Shown here: piece by piece, positions 1 to 14,395 of the stretch
How the letters are laid out: every line of letters starts with the position of its first letter
Position numbering within the stretch: the stretch's first letter is position 1
From: Sapria himalayana
Taxonomy: Eukaryota; Streptophyta; Magnoliopsida; Malpighiales; Rafflesiaceae
Length of the DNA: 64,000 bases
Assembly: GCA_029783825.1 (NCBI GenBank)
Contig: JAREIK010002623.1
Location: 39,635-103,634 of the forward strand
Reading direction: 5' to 3'
Program-made: the position numbers and the translations under genes
The notes under the pieces: model-generated
The model's database searches: none
Seen by the model: only the letters and a program-made list of their open reading frames with translations
What the model was told of the DNA's origin: nothing

Positions 1-1764
1 GAAAATAGTTGGATAGTATTATAGATTGATAGATAGACATATAGATATATAGACAAATAGATAGATAGATAGGCTGATAGATTTATATATAGATAAACAT
101 ATTGACAGATAGATAGATAGACAAATCGACTGAATTATAGATAGATAGTTTGATAGATAGATAGATAGACATATAGATATATTAACATATAGATAATTAG
201 TTAGATAGATATATAGATATATAGACACATAGAACTATGACTGATAAACTTAAAGGCATATAGAGAGATAGAGATATTGACATATAGACAATTACATAAA
301 TCGATAGACAAGTAGATAGATATATAGATAAAAGATATATAGATTGAAAGATAGATAGATATATATAAAGATAAATAAACAGATAGACAAATAGATAGAT
401 AGACAATAAGATAGATATACACATAAACACATATATAAATTGTCAGATAGATAGATAGACTATTAGACTAATATAAAAAATATATAGTTAGCTATTTAGA
501 CAGATAAATAGATAGCTAGATAGATAGATAGATTGTTAGGCACATAGATAAATAAATAGATAAATAAATAGATAAATAGACAAATAGACATATAGAAAAT
601 AGATAGATAGACATATAGAATGATCTACAAATAGTCAGAAAGTCTGTTGGAAAATAGTCAGATAGACAGATAAATAGATAGACAAATATGTGATAAATAG
701 ATAGATAGATAGACAAATAGATAGATAAATAGATAAACAATAGATAGATAGATAGATAGAAAATAGAAAGAAAGAAAGATAGATAGATAGACAAATAGAT
801 AGATAAATAGATAAACAAATAGATAGATAGATAGATAGATAGAAAAATAGAAAGAAAGAAAGATAGATAGATAAATAGACAAGAAGTCTTATAAACTGAT
901 AGACTGATAAACTGATAGACTGATAAATAATTTGATATTTAAATAGATAAATAGATAAATATATATACAAATAGACAATTAGATAGACAAATAGATATAT
1001 ATATATATATAGGTAGAATAAATGAAAGACTGATAGAATTATAGACAAAAAATAGTTCGATAGTTAGATGGTTAGATAGATAGACAGGTAGATAGTTACA
1101 TAGATATATTGACACATAGACATATATAAAATTAGATAGATAGACATATAGATAGATATTTAGATAGACATATACATAGATAAATAGATACACAGATAAA
1201 TAGATAGTAAGATAGACAAATAGATAGATAGTAAATTCACAGATAGATAATAAGATAAACAAATAGATAGTTAGACAGATAGGATGATTGATTAATATAT
1301 AGACAGATAGATAAATTTCTACATAGTATAATAGACATATATATTAAATATAGATATATATATATATATAGACACATATAGACAAATAAAAAGATAGATA
1401 GAAAGATAGATATTTAGATAAAGAGTTAGATAGATAGACATGTAGATATATAGATAGATACATAGATAGACAGATTGTTTAATAGATGAATACAGAGATA
1501 GTGAAAAATAGATAGACAATTTAATAAATAGAAAGATAGAAAAATAGACAGATACAAATCTAGATAGCGAGACAAATAGACAAATAGACAGATAGATTGA
1601 TACAAAATAAATACATAAATAGATATATAAACATGTAGATAGATAGATAATTAGAATATAGATAGATATACAAATAGACAAATATATAGATAGGTAGGTA
1701 GATAGATAGATAGATAGATATATAGTTATATAGATTGACAATTAGATAGATAGATAGATAGATA

Positions 1765-1875
1765 AATACATAGATACATAGACACATAGACACAATAACA
1801 CATAGACACATTGACACATAAAGACATAGACACATAGAAACATAAAAACATAGGCACATAGACATAGATAGATTG
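1765..1875 (+). repeat. CACATAGA-variant block inside GATA tract
   Basis: A run of ACACATAGACACATAGA-like octamers interrupts the GATA pattern. A similar block lies at about 5395-5540. Both look like local amplification of a variant unit within the satellite. Confidence 0.7.
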
Positions 1876-3430
1876 ATAGATATAAAGAGAGAAAGACATA
1901 CATATAGACAAATAGATATATAAGTAGATAGAGAGAGACACAAATAGAGAAATAGATAAATATAAAGATAAACAAATAGATAGATAGAAAGATAGATTTA
2001 TAGACAGACAGATAGATAGTTAGATAGCTAGATATATAAATTATGAGATAGACAAATATATATTGATAGATTGATAGACAAATATATATTGATAGATTGA
2101 TAGACAAATATATAGATAGATAGCTATACATATATTCTAATATATAGATAGACAAATTGTTAGATAGATAGACCGATACACAAAAGAGAGAACTAGATAG
2201 ATAGATAACTAGCTAGATAGACAATTAGATAGATAGATAGATATATATAGAAAAATAAATATATAGATAAATAGATTAACAAAAATATAGATAGAAAGAT
2301 AGATAGATAGGCTAATAGAAAGAAAGACAGATAGAAATATAGATAGATAGACATATAAATAGATAGATAGTTAGATTCTTATAAAAATAGATAGATAGAT
2401 AGACAAATAGTCAGATAGACATATACAGAGATTAACAGATAGACATATTGATAGTTAGAAAAATATAAAGATAGTTACATAAACAAATTGATAAATAGAT
2501 AGACAGATAGATTAGACAGATTTATTGATAGACTAATAGATTAATAGACAAATAAAGAGTTAGAGATATAATTAAAACAGATATATAGATAGATAGATAT
2601 ATAAAAGATAGAGAGATAAACAGATAGATAGATAGCTACATAGATATATAAAGAGGTAGAAAAATATATAGATTTACTGATATTCTAATAAATAGAAAGA
2701 TATTTAGACAATTAGATAGATAGATAGATTAAAAGATAGACACAATGATAGAAGAATGATTGTTAGTTAATTAGTTACAAATATAGTTAGATAAACATAT
2801 AATGAATTAGACAAATAATTAGATGGACAGACAGACAAAGAGATATATAAATATATAGATAGGCAATTAAATAGACAGAAAGATAGATAGACAAATAGAC
2901 ACATATATAGATATATATAGACAAATAGAAAATAGACAGACAAAGAGATAGATAGATAGAAAAACATTTGGATAGTTAGATAGATATAAAGATAGATAGA
3001 TAAATACATAGAAATATATATAGATAGACAAATTTAATGATTGACTAATAGACAAAAATACAATTAAACAATTAGATAGATAGATAGATAAAAATTTAGA
3101 GAGATCGACAGATAGAAAAATAAATAAAAAGATATACAAACATATAGATAGATAAATAGTTAGATAGATAGATAGATAGATAGATAGGTAGACAATTATA
3201 CAAATATATAGATAGATAGACCAAAAGATAGATAGATAAAAAATTCATATACAAATAGACAGATATATGGATAGCAGATACATTGATAGATAGATATATA
3301 GATAGAAAAACATCATATAGATAGTTATATAGATATACAAATAGATAGATAGATAGATACACATGTAGATAGATATAAATATAAATGTATAGATATAGAT
3401 ATATATATATATATATATATAGACAGATAT

Positions 3431-3486
3431 ACAAATAGACAAATAGACAAATAGACAAATAGACAAATAGACAAATAGACAAATAG

Positions 3487-3531
<45 letters not shown>
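3431..3531 (+). repeat. ACAAATAG octamer array followed by (AT)n
   Basis: About eight consecutive ACAAATAG units (3431-3490) run directly into about 40 bp of uninterrupted AT dinucleotide (to 3531). The octamer is a GATA derivative that was locally homogenised. Confidence 0.85.
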
Positions 3532-3534
<3 letters not shown>

Positions 3535-4029
3535 AGATAGATAGATAAACAAATAGATAGACATATAGATAAATAAAAAATTAGGTAGATAGATAGATAG
3601 ACTATTAGACAGACATATAGATATAAAGATAAAATGATTTACTAATAGACAAATAGATAGTTATATAGATAAATATATCGACAAAAAAGAAAAAATATAA
3701 ATAGTCACAAATATAGATAGATAAATAGACATTTAGACAGACAGATAAATATAAAATAAAAGATAGAAATAAAGAAATTCAAATAAATAGATATATATAC
3801 AAATAGAAAAATAGATAGATTAACAAATAGACATATATATAGATAGATCGAAAGATAAATAGTTAGATAGAAAGATAGAGTGAGATAGATAAATATATAA
3901 ATAGGTAGATTTATAGATAGAAAGATAGATATATAGAGAGATGCTAGATAGACAAATAGATATAATGACAAGTAAACATATAGAAAGATAGACATATAGA
4001 TAGTTAAAAAAATAATTAGATAGATAGAT

Positions 4030-4031
<2 letters not shown>

Positions 4032-4074
<43 letters not shown>
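4032..4074 (+). repeat. (CA)n/(TA)n microsatellite
   Basis: About 16 CA repeats are followed by a short TA run, embedded in GATA satellite. Confidence 0.95.
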
Positions 4075-5394
4075 CATAGATATATAGATCAATAGATATA
4101 GATAGACAGACAAAAAAATAAATAGATAGTTAGATAGATAGATATACAAATAGATAGATAGACAAATAGATAGATAGATAGATAAATTGATTGATTGACA
4201 GAAAGACTGATCGACATATATACAGATTGATTGATTGATTGATGGACAAATAGATAATTAGAAAATTAGAAAGATAGATATATAGACAAATAGATAGATA
4301 GATAGTTTGATAAACAGATAGATAGACAGATAAATAGACAGATATATAGATTCATAGATAAATAGATAGAAAAATATAAAGAAAGATATTAAAGAAAGAT
4401 AGAAAGATAGATTGATAGATAGAAAGATAGACAAATAGATAAATATATAGATAGATACATATGATTAATGATAAATATATAGATACAAAGATAAACAAAT
4501 AAATACATAGATAGAAAAACAAAAAGTTATATAGACACGTAGATAGATAGAAAGTCAAATCAATAAATGCACAGATAAATAGATAGATAGAGACATATAG
4601 ATAGATTCACAAATTGATAGATATATAGAAATATAGATAGTTAAATTGATTAATTAATTGATTGATTGATTGATTGATAGATAACCATATATATTGATAG
4701 ATAGATAGATACATATATGCATAGATAGATAGAATGATAGATAGTTAGAAAGACAAAAAGACATATGATAGATAGAAAGATAGATAAATAGATAGATAGA
4801 TAGATAAACAGGTAGACAGATAAACAAGTAGACTATTAGATAGATAGATTGATTGACCGATAGATAGATAGATAAATAGATAGACACATATACTAATAGA
4901 ATTATATACTAAAAGATTGATAGATAAATATACTTTGAGATAGATAGACAAATAGAAAGATAGTTAGATAGTTAGATAGATAGATAGACAGATAGACAGT
5001 TAGAAATATAGACATTTAGATAATTTTATAAATAGATAGATAGACTAATAGTCTAATTGATGAATGGAGTGATAGAAAGAATACAGATAGATCGATAGAT
5101 ATAAAGATAGATTGACAAATTGATAGATAGATAGATAGACAAATAGACATATAGATATATACTATGATAATTATATAGATAAGTTGAAACATATATAGAA
5201 TGAAAAATAAATTCATATTCAGGTAGGCAAATAGATAGAAAGATAAATAGAAACATATACAGATATATAGAGCCACAAAAAAATAGATAGGCTGATAGAT
5301 AGATAAATATATATGTAGAAAGATTGATAGACAGATAGATATATACATAGGTAGATATATACATAGATAGATAGATAGCTAGATCCATAAAAAA

Positions 5395-5540
5395 ATAGAC
5401 ATATATACACATATACACATAGACAGATAGACACATAGATGCATAGACACATATACATTTCGACACATAGAGACATAGATACATAGACACCTAGACACAG
5501 ACACAAAGACATAGACAAATAGATAGGCACAAGGGAGATA
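5395..5540 (+). repeat. CACATAGA-variant block (second)
   Basis: Repeated ACACATAGA, ACATAGAC and similar units occur here, related to the block at 1765-1875 and clearly different from surrounding GATA. Confidence 0.65.
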
Positions 5541-7765
5541 GACAGACAGATAATTAAATAGCCACATATACAGATCGATAGATAAATAAATAGTAAGATA
5601 GATAGATAAACAATAATATAAATAGATAGATAAACAAATATACATAAAGAGAGATATATTGATAGATAGATAGATAAATAGTTAAACATATAAAATGATA
5701 GAGAGATAAAATATAGATAGCTAGAGGGATAGACAAATAGTTATTTACAAAGATACACAGTTAGACAAATAAATAGATATCTTGATAGATATATAGATAT
5801 ATATATAAATAGTTCGATAGACAGATAGACATTATACAAATATAAAGATTGATAAAAAAACACAGATAGATAGATAGATAGATATATATATATATATATA
5901 GACAAAAAGATAGATAGACAGATAGATTGATACACAAATAAATATAAAGATAAATTAATAGATACTCATATATTTAGTTATACATATAGACAAATACATA
6001 AATAAATAAAAAGACATATAAATAGATGTATATATATAGATAAATAGATAGATAGATATATCAAAAGATAGTAAGATATACAAATAAACAAATAGAAAGA
6101 TAGTGAGATAGAGAGATAGATAGAAAAACTAATATAGAAATAGTCATATAGATAGATAAAAAGAAATATAGTTTGACAGATAGAAAGATATACAAATTGA
6201 AAGTTAGATAGATAAATAGATAATCATATAGATATATAGATAGATACGTACATACATAGATAGATAGATACATAGAAAGATAGATAAATAGACTGATAGA
6301 TAGATACACAAATACACAAATATACATATAGATAGATAGACGGATAGATGGATAAATAAATATAAAGATAGACAAATAGACAGATAGATTGATATAGAGA
6401 TAGATATATAGACAAATAGATAGAAACTTATATAGATAGATAGATAGACTGTTATATACATAGACACATAGATAGATAGACATACAGATAGACCGACAAA
6501 TAGATAGATATATAGATAGAGAGATAGATATATAAATACATAGAGAGAGAAATAGAAAGATATACAGATACACATATAGATAGATAGATAAAAAAATAAA
6601 CATATAGACAAATTGATATTTAGATAGTTAGATAGATATGTAGACAGACAGATAAATAGATACAAAAATAGCCATATAGATAGGTAGCCAGATATATAGA
6701 TAGAAAGATTAACATATAGATAGAATAATAGATAGATATATAAACAAATAAATAGATAGATTGATTGATTGATAGAATATTAGAAAGGCAGATTGATAGT
6801 TTGATACAAAGACAAATAGACAGATGGATTGATTCATAGATTGATAGATAAATAGATAAATAGATAGATAGATGGATAGATTGATCGAAAAATAGATATA
6901 TAATTAGATAGTTAGATATATTAAAAAATAGATAGCTAGATATAAAGATTGAAAGATATATATATATAGACTATTAAACAAATAGATAGTTACATCAATA
7001 TTTAGATTGATAGTAAAACATATAGATAGATAGACAAAAAAGCTGATATGAGGATAAGCAGATAAAAATATAGAAAGTTTAACATATATATATATATATA
7101 TATAGACATATAGTCAGATAGATAGATAGATGTATAGATAGGTTGCTAGATATATAGATAGATAAATCATCTGAATGATAAATAGGAAGATAGACAGATT
7201 GACAAATAGATGGATTGATAAACAGATAGATATATAAATAAATAGATAGATTGATTGATTGATTGATAGATAATAGGATAGACAAATAAATAGATAGATA
7301 GATTGATAAATATATATATATAAATTGGAAGATAGATAAATATCTAAATTGACAAATTGAGACAAATGTAGATAGATAGATAGACAGATAGATAGTTAGT
7401 TAGATAGACATAAAAATAGATAAATAAACAGAAAGATAGATAGAAAGATAGATTTATAGATAGTTAAATAGATAGACAAATATCCTAATAAAAAGATGGA
7501 TACAAAGATAGTACAATAGATAGATAGTTTGTTAGTTAGTTAGATAGATAGACTGATAGAAAGTTAGATAGAGAGATAGATAGGTAGAATGATAAACAGA
7601 TAGATAGGTAGACTGATAGTTTGATTGATAGTTATAGAGTTAGATGGATAGATAGTTAGGCAAATAGATATATTGATAATTAGATAGAAAGAAAGATAGA
7701 TAGATATATAGATAGGAGAATAGATAGATAGATTGATACATAGATCGACAAAAATAATGATAGAC

Positions 7766-7798
<33 letters not shown>

Positions 7799-8114
7799 CA
7801 TAGATTGAAAAATAGACTGATAACAAGATAAAGATATAGATAGATAGATAGACTTATCAACAAATATGTAGATAGGTAGATGAGTATAAAGGTAGATTTA
7901 TAATTAGACAAATAGTTAGATAGATAGATAGATCGATAGACATATAGATGGATAGATTGATATGAGATAAATTTATAGATAGATAAATAGATACATAGAT
8001 TTACTGATAGACTTATAGTTGTATTGATAGTTAAATACACAGATAGTTAGGAAAATAGATATATGGAATATTAGACAGATAGACACATAGATAAATACAC
8101 AAATAGATATAGAG

Positions 8115-8195
8115 ATAGGTAGAGAGATAGATGGGTAGATAGGTAGAGAGATATATGGGTAGATAGGTAGAGAGATAGATGGGTAGATAGGTAGA
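8115..8195 (+). repeat. 24-bp tandem subrepeat
   Basis: A unit reading approximately GTAGAGAGATAGATGGGTAG plus ATAG is present about three times in a row with one or two substitutions. It is unusually G-rich for this tract. Confidence 0.8.
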
Positions 8196-8553
8196 TAGTT
8201 ATATAGATAGATAAACTAATAAATAGATAGACATATAAACATATTTTTAAATAGATAGATAGAAAAATAAAAAAATTTATTGATAGACAGATAGAATGAT
8301 AGATAGACATATATATAGTTAGATAGATATATAGATAGATAAAAAGATAAATAGATAGATATATAGACAAATAGATATATAATTAGATAGTTAGACATAT
8401 TAACATATATATATATATATAGATAGATAGATTGATTGATTGATTTTTAACCAAATTGGCAGATAGATAGATTTAAAGAATGATAAATAAGCATATATAT
8501 ATATAGACAAAAAAGTAGATTGGAGGACAAGGAGATAAAAATATAAATAGTTT

Positions 8554-8591
<38 letters not shown>

Positions 8592-9934
8592 GTCTGATAG
8601 ATATATTGAAAGATTGTCAGATAGATAGATAGATAGTTAAACAGATAGAAGATAGACATATAGATAGATACATAGATAGACAAATTGCCTGATAAAAATT
8701 CAGATAAAAAGGTAGATAGATACATACACAAATAGATATATAGAAAGATAGAAAGATAAATAATTAGGCCGATAAATAGATTGGTAGAAAGATAAATATA
8801 TTGATAGACAGATAGATAGATAGTCTGATAGTCAAATTGATAGATATCAAGATAGACATATTAACAGATAGATAGTTAGATAGAAAGAAAGAAAGAAAGA
8901 TTGATAGAATGTTAAATAGATAGACTAATATACTGATAGTTTGATTGATAGTTAAAGAGTTAGGTAGTTATACAAATAGATATAAAGACAAATATATAGA
9001 TAGATAGTTATACAGATTGGCTAATCGATAGATAGATTGATAGATAGATAGACAAATATAATTATAGACATATAGATAAAAAAATAGTAAAATACATAGA
9101 TAGACAAATAGACTTATAGAAAGAGAAAGAGATAGATAGAAATGTAGATAGATAGATAGATATAGAAAAAATAAAGTTAGTCAGATAAAAAAATAGGTAG
9201 ATAGGGAGATGGATATAAAGGTAGATATTCATATAGACAAATAGTAATATATATGGATAGATAGAGAGACCGATTGATAACCAAAAATATAGATATATAG
9301 ATATATAGATAGATAGCCAGAAAGTTAGATAGATAGATAGACAGATGGATAGATAGATAGATAGAAAGATAGATATAATGATAGATAAATAGTTACACTT
9401 TTAGATTGATTGTTTGATTGATAGTTAAATATTTTGATAGTTAGTAAAATAGATATATAGACAAATAGACAAATAGACATATAGACATATATATATATGC
9501 AAATAGATAGAGAAATCGGTAGAAAGATAAATAGGTAGATAGATAGACAGATAGATAGAAAGATATATATATTGACTAATAGACTGATGAATTGAAACAA
9601 AATTAGATTGTTAGAATGATATACAGATAGAATGATATATAGTTTGACAATTCAAAAGATATAAAATTAGGTAATTAGAGATTCAGACAAATAGACAAAT
9701 AGACAAATAGATAAATAGATAGATTGATTGATTGACATATAGACAGACAGATAGATACATAGATAGATAAATAGATAGATGGAAAAAAAGATAGATAGGT
9801 AGATAGACAAATAGAAAAATAAATTTTTAGATAGATATATAGATATGTAGATATATAGGCAGATAGAAAGATAGACAAATAGTTAGATAAATAGATTGAT
9901 AGATATACTATTATGTAGATATTCAAATATATAT

Positions 9935-10430
9935 CACTACAAAAAAATCCCAAATAACATGGAAATATTCCTTAGCTAAATAGGATTGTGTTGTTGCTAA
10001 AATAGAATAACGATGGATTAATGACCGAAGTTTTCCAAAATTAATGTGCTCATTGCAAAAAATTAATGTTCGAAGAATTCCCTATCAAAAAATTTTTAAC
10101 GACATAAAATTCCCTAGCTAAATTTAAATTTTCCCTTGCTAATTATAATCATATTTTAGATTTATAGAAAAGGCCCTAGCTAAATTAGCAAGTGAAAATT
10201 CCCTAGCTATTTTCATTCCAAAATTATTTTTACTATTTTATTTTTTTACAAAAAAATTGATTACATATTTTTAAGAATTTATATTAAATTAAATAAAAAC
10301 ATAAACTATAATCCATAATTTATTATTAACAAAATATAAAATCAATTAATAAGTTTTTTTGATACTATATATTACATTGTTTAAACAAAAATATAACAAA
10401 ATTTTATTACATCTTCATCAATACATCTAA
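9935..10430 (-). mobile_element. CACTA transposon terminus A (3' end, element on minus strand)
   Basis: The sequence leaves the GATA satellite abruptly at CACTACAAAAAAATCCC, the canonical CACTA terminal inverted repeat start. The next 300 bases hold subterminal motifs (CCTTAGCTAAATAGG, CCCTAGCTAAATTAGC, TTCCCTAGCTA). Up to about 10430 it is similar to the CACTA end at 53746-54250, including the stretch around ATATTAAATTAAATAAAAAC. That second end adjoins a transposase C-terminal relic on the minus strand, so this is the 3' end of a minus-oriented element. The three bases before it are TAT. No matching end occurs before 43943. Confidence 0.85.
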
Positions 10431-12243
10431 CGACATTGCATAAAGTATAATCTATTCATGAAATTGACGTTCTTTTCTCTCCACTAGCTCCTCTCATCAC
10501 CAGTGAAGAAATCATAGCCATATTTCTGTATCACACCTTCCTAAGATAAAAAAACATAAATAAAAAATAATGACCCACTTCAAGTCTCGACCTTGATAAT
10601 TTATTACTGAAGAATGAAAATTATTCACCTCGGCTTGAACATGAACCATCGTATTGAACATGAAGGCTTCGAAAAATGAAGGAGCCCCAATTGGAGTGAT
10701 CATCAGCTTCTACTAGTAGAATCCTTCTTTTAATTATTGTTTTATTTAAAGAAAAAAATGCAAAACAAGACTATTGTTTTCAACTTTAATAAGAAGCACA
10801 TGCAAAGAATGCCTGAAAAACAAGAATACACACTCATATTTTAAAATTATTAGAAATGATAAATTTAATAAGAACTAGACATTTTCTAGATCTTGAAACA
10901 TATGAACACAGCTTTCTACCATTATCCCAACAAATCAAACCTAAGAATGGATTAGTGAAACCAATGTGAGGTGGAAATCATACCCAAATAAGATTCTAGA
11001 TTAGGTTAGGTCGTTAGGAGTAACGCTACATTTTTATTGGATTCCATTATACATAATTACATCTACAACATGTATAACAACATGCTTCATAAACTTAATA
11101 TCCATTCATATCATTTATCTCATTCATACATATTTTTTTGGATATTGTACAAATCTTTATCATTTTCTCAAATATCTTAGGAACTTAAAATTAATTTTTT
11201 CAACCTTAAATGTATTTTTATTGTATTTTTATAAGTTTGCATTAATAATCAAGCTTTAATATGTTTAGGGATTGTATTTTTGTTTCACTTAATATCATTT
11301 AACTAAATTTGATTTCTAATAAATTGTACATTTGTTAAAATTTTTGTTGTAAATTTCAAAACAAATAACAATGTCTGTGAAATAAACATTATAAAAAAAT
11401 TTTAAAATATATATGAGATATAGTTTCAATTTACAAAGATAAAACTTTAAAAATAAAATTTATTTACAAAATAAAAATTGCACCTGATAATATGCAATAT
11501 GTTATATTTATTATAAATAAACAATGTTTGAAATATATCTATTAATTACAAAAAAAACATTGTCATGTATTCAATTTGAAAAAAAAAATTTAAAAATATT
11601 ATTTAAAAAAAAATTCATATATTTATATGGTCATTTATATATTTTGAATAAAATAAAAAAATAATTAATTATAAAAAAATTTACTCATATATTTCTATGG
11701 TAATCTGTTTTGTTTGAACATAATTAAAAAAATAATTGATTTTTTACGAAACATTTAAAACATTTATTTATATGCACTACATTATATTTGTTTGAATATT
11801 AAAGTTTCTAAAAATTTATTAATAACAATAAATAACAGGTAAAATTTTATCATATACATTAATATTTTAATAAAAAAATTATATAGAAAAAAAACAATAT
11901 TATCTATTTATGAACTATATTTTCAATTTTAACATGATTGTAAAAATAAAATAATTTACAAATATGCCAACTTCATTTATTTATATTAGTATAATGATAG
12001 TTATTTTAATATAAATATTAAAAAACAACTATTTGAATAAAATAGAAGCTCATATATTTAATTCATAATTTCATTTTACACATTAATATGCTTCACACAT
12101 ACACACACGCGCACACGCACACACACATACACACACACAAATATTGGTTTTAAATATAAAAATTTACAATATTTTATACATTGTGTACAAAATATAATAT
12201 TTTATTTTAATTAAATTTTCAAAATAAAAAAATTTTAAATACA

Positions 12244-12277
<34 letters not shown>

Positions 12278-13079
12278 ATAGTTTCATGTGTACCTTTAAA
12301 AATACATTATGTATATAGGTATATGTGTGTGTTTGTATGGGTGTACAGTAGTATATGCATGCATAAAGTATATACACACTACTTTGAAAATGTAGATACA
12401 TGTGTGAATATATAAAAAAGTACAAAAATGTGCATGATGATATATAATGTATAGTAATGTATATGGATGTATAAATGTGTGTGTGTAGGGCAGTGTATAT
12501 GCATATATATATTAATGCATATATATGTAAATATCAACATTAATTTTGAGAAGAATAATACTTGAGTACATAAATATTAACATATTCCACAAATTCATGA
12601 GAGTTGGAGCAAAAAGTGACATTATTGCAAGATACTACTAATCTCCCATCTGTAGCACTTTGCCTCAAAATTTGATCAGAGTACTACTTGCAATGATAAG
12701 GTTCATTCAATACTACATACCATGGAGTTACATCTTTATTCAATATTATAATTTGTTCAAATAAAAAAATCTATCTAATATCTTCTTCATCAACTCTTCT
12801 ATCTTCTTTTTCTAGTCTTTATAAGCTTTTTTTAATTTTGATTATATGTCCATTTCTTATCTAATATATCTAGTTCAAACTATTGTAATAGTAAAATTTA
12901 TCAAATCAATCTTGGCCTGACATCTTTTTTTTCTATGAGATATTTGATTATAGTATATTTAGTATATACTATGACTTTAATTCCCACTAAATATGATATT
13001 AACTTGCCAAAAGAAAAGATCGTTGATACATGTTCTTTCTCTATAGTGGTGTAATTCAATTGGGCATTTGAGAGCGTGT
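10431..13079. other. AT-rich interior of element A, no gene recognised
   Basis: The interval is AT-rich with a (CA)n run at 12248-12272 and TG-rich microsatellite-like sequence at 12310-12520. Between about 10500 and 10720 the minus strand has gene-like composition and reads about 63 codons open, but I recognise no domain. It lies where element C has its transposase tail, so it may be a degraded exon of an accessory CACTA protein. Nothing else can be supported. Confidence 0.5.
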
Positions 13080-13596
13080 TGTTATCATAGTATATGATAA
13101 CTATTTATAAATATTTGTATAACTATATAAAACTATTCATAATTATATTTAACTATATTTGTAACTATGTAAACTATTTTTATAACAAAATTAATAACTA
13201 TATTAATAATTATATATAACTAATTTTTTAATTTTATTATATTATATAACTATATGTGTAATTCAATATAACTATATTTTTAAGAAAATATATCATATGT
13301 ATTATAATATATAACTATATATAATTGTATTTTACTAAATGTATAGCTATAAAAATGTTATATATAACTATATCTTTAACTACATACTTATTTATAACTA
13401 TATATGTATTACTATATATAAATATTTGTATAACCATGTATTACTCTATATAATTAAATATAACTATATTTGTATCTATGCATACTTGTTTGTATTCATA
13501 TAATTAAATCTATATATTTTTTGACTTTGTATATATTTATGTATAACTACTTTTAACTACTTGTATAAATATTTATGTATATATTTAGTGAAAGAA
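13080..13596 (+). repeat. TATAACTATA minisatellite upstream of ARF copy
   Basis: Degenerate units of TATAACTATATGTA-type sequence run directly up to the ARF start codon. The same class of repeat resumes at about 14396, so the ARF copy interrupts it. Confidence 0.8.
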
Positions 13597-14145
13597 ATGG
13601 GGTTGACGTTCACAAAGCTATTTAGTAGGCTATTTTCTAACGAGGAGATGTGGATTTTGATGCTAGGTCTTAATGCTGGCGGTAAGACAACCATTCTGTA
13701 TAAGTTGAAGCTTGGTGAAATTGTCACCATAATTTCTACTATTATCTTCAATATAGAGACTATTGAATACAAAAACATCTATTTCACTGTGTGGGATGTT
13801 GGTGGTCAAGAAAAGATTCACCCTTTCTATAGGGATTACTTACAAAATACCAAATTTCTCATATTTGGGGTGGATAACAATGATAGAAATTGTGTTATTG
13901 AAGCTAGAGATAAGTTGCATAGGTTGTTAAAAGAGGAAAAGTTTTGAGATGTAGTTTTGCTTGTGTTTGCCAATAAGCAAGTTCTTCTCAATGCTATGAA
14001 TTCAACAGAAATTACTGACAAGCTAGGACTTCACTCTCTTCGCCAATGCCATTGGTACATTCAGAGAACTTGTGCTACCTCTGGCGATGGCCTCTACGAG
14101 GGTCTTGATTGGCTTTCCACTTACATTGCCAGAAGTCATAAATAA
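13597..14145 (+). pseudogene. ARF1-type small GTPase processed pseudogene
   Basis: ARF1 recruits coat proteins to Golgi membranes when bound to GTP. This copy reads as a full-length ARF in one frame: [13 protein letters not shown] at the N terminus (myristoylation-type Gly2), P-loop GLNAGGKT, switch region ISTIIFN, WDVGGQ with the catalytic Gln, then [24 protein letters not shown] and a stop. The length is 182 codons including one internal stop, against 181 residues in plant ARF1. The internal stop (TGA, 13945-13947) replaces an Arg codon after KEEKF, a likely CGA-to-TGA change. The guanine-specificity motif NKQD is NKQV, and switch-1 IPTIGF is ISTIIF. No intron interrupts it, although plant ARF1 genes normally have several, which indicates a retrocopy. 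No target-site duplication or poly(A) tail is evident. A functional ARF is unlikely. Confidence 0.93.
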
Positions 14146-14395
14146 TTTTAGTAGGATGAGACAAACTTTGTTGACATATCTGAATGTGGATCTAATCTTT
14201 GCCTACTTTGTCTGAGTTTTCTGCGTTATGTGGATGACATCATCTAGTTCTAGGGAAATTCAAATTATATTTATATTTATATAATACATGCCTGAAATAC
14301 AAGACCTCATTCACTTTGCACTAATCTATTGTAAGTCGAGATTGTTTGTTTTCTGTTTTGTGTCTTTTTGCCTTGGATCCCAAAGGTATAAGAAT
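14146..14395 (+). other. Likely 3' UTR remnant of the ARF copy
   Basis: This 250-base stretch has more balanced, mRNA-like composition (TTTGCCTACTTTGTCTGAG, TTGCCTTGGATCCC) than the flanking TATAAC repeats, which resume at about 14396. It directly follows the ARF stop, so it is best explained as co-retroposed 3' UTR. Confidence 0.6.

Larger units (their letters stand above)
1..9934 (+). repeat. GATA-type composite satellite, tract 1
   Basis: Nearly the whole interval is built from GATA with GACA, GATT, AATA, TATA and CACATAGA-like variants. The opposite strand reads TATC, which has no stop codon in any frame, so it gives long spurious frames of Ser-Ile-Tyr-Leu repeats. The array is diverged: runs of more than about eight perfect GATA units are rare, and local subrepeats (octamers, 24-mers, CA and TA runs) are interspersed. 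Blocks of GATTGATTGATT recur near 4180, 4650, 6760, 7250 and 9400. The tract starts before base 1 and is cut at 9934 by a CACTA terminus. I see no gene in it. Confidence 0.95.

Noticed and set aside
3431..3490. CRISPR-like regular octamer repeat
   Set aside because: The units are directly contiguous with no spacers, and the context is a eukaryotic satellite.
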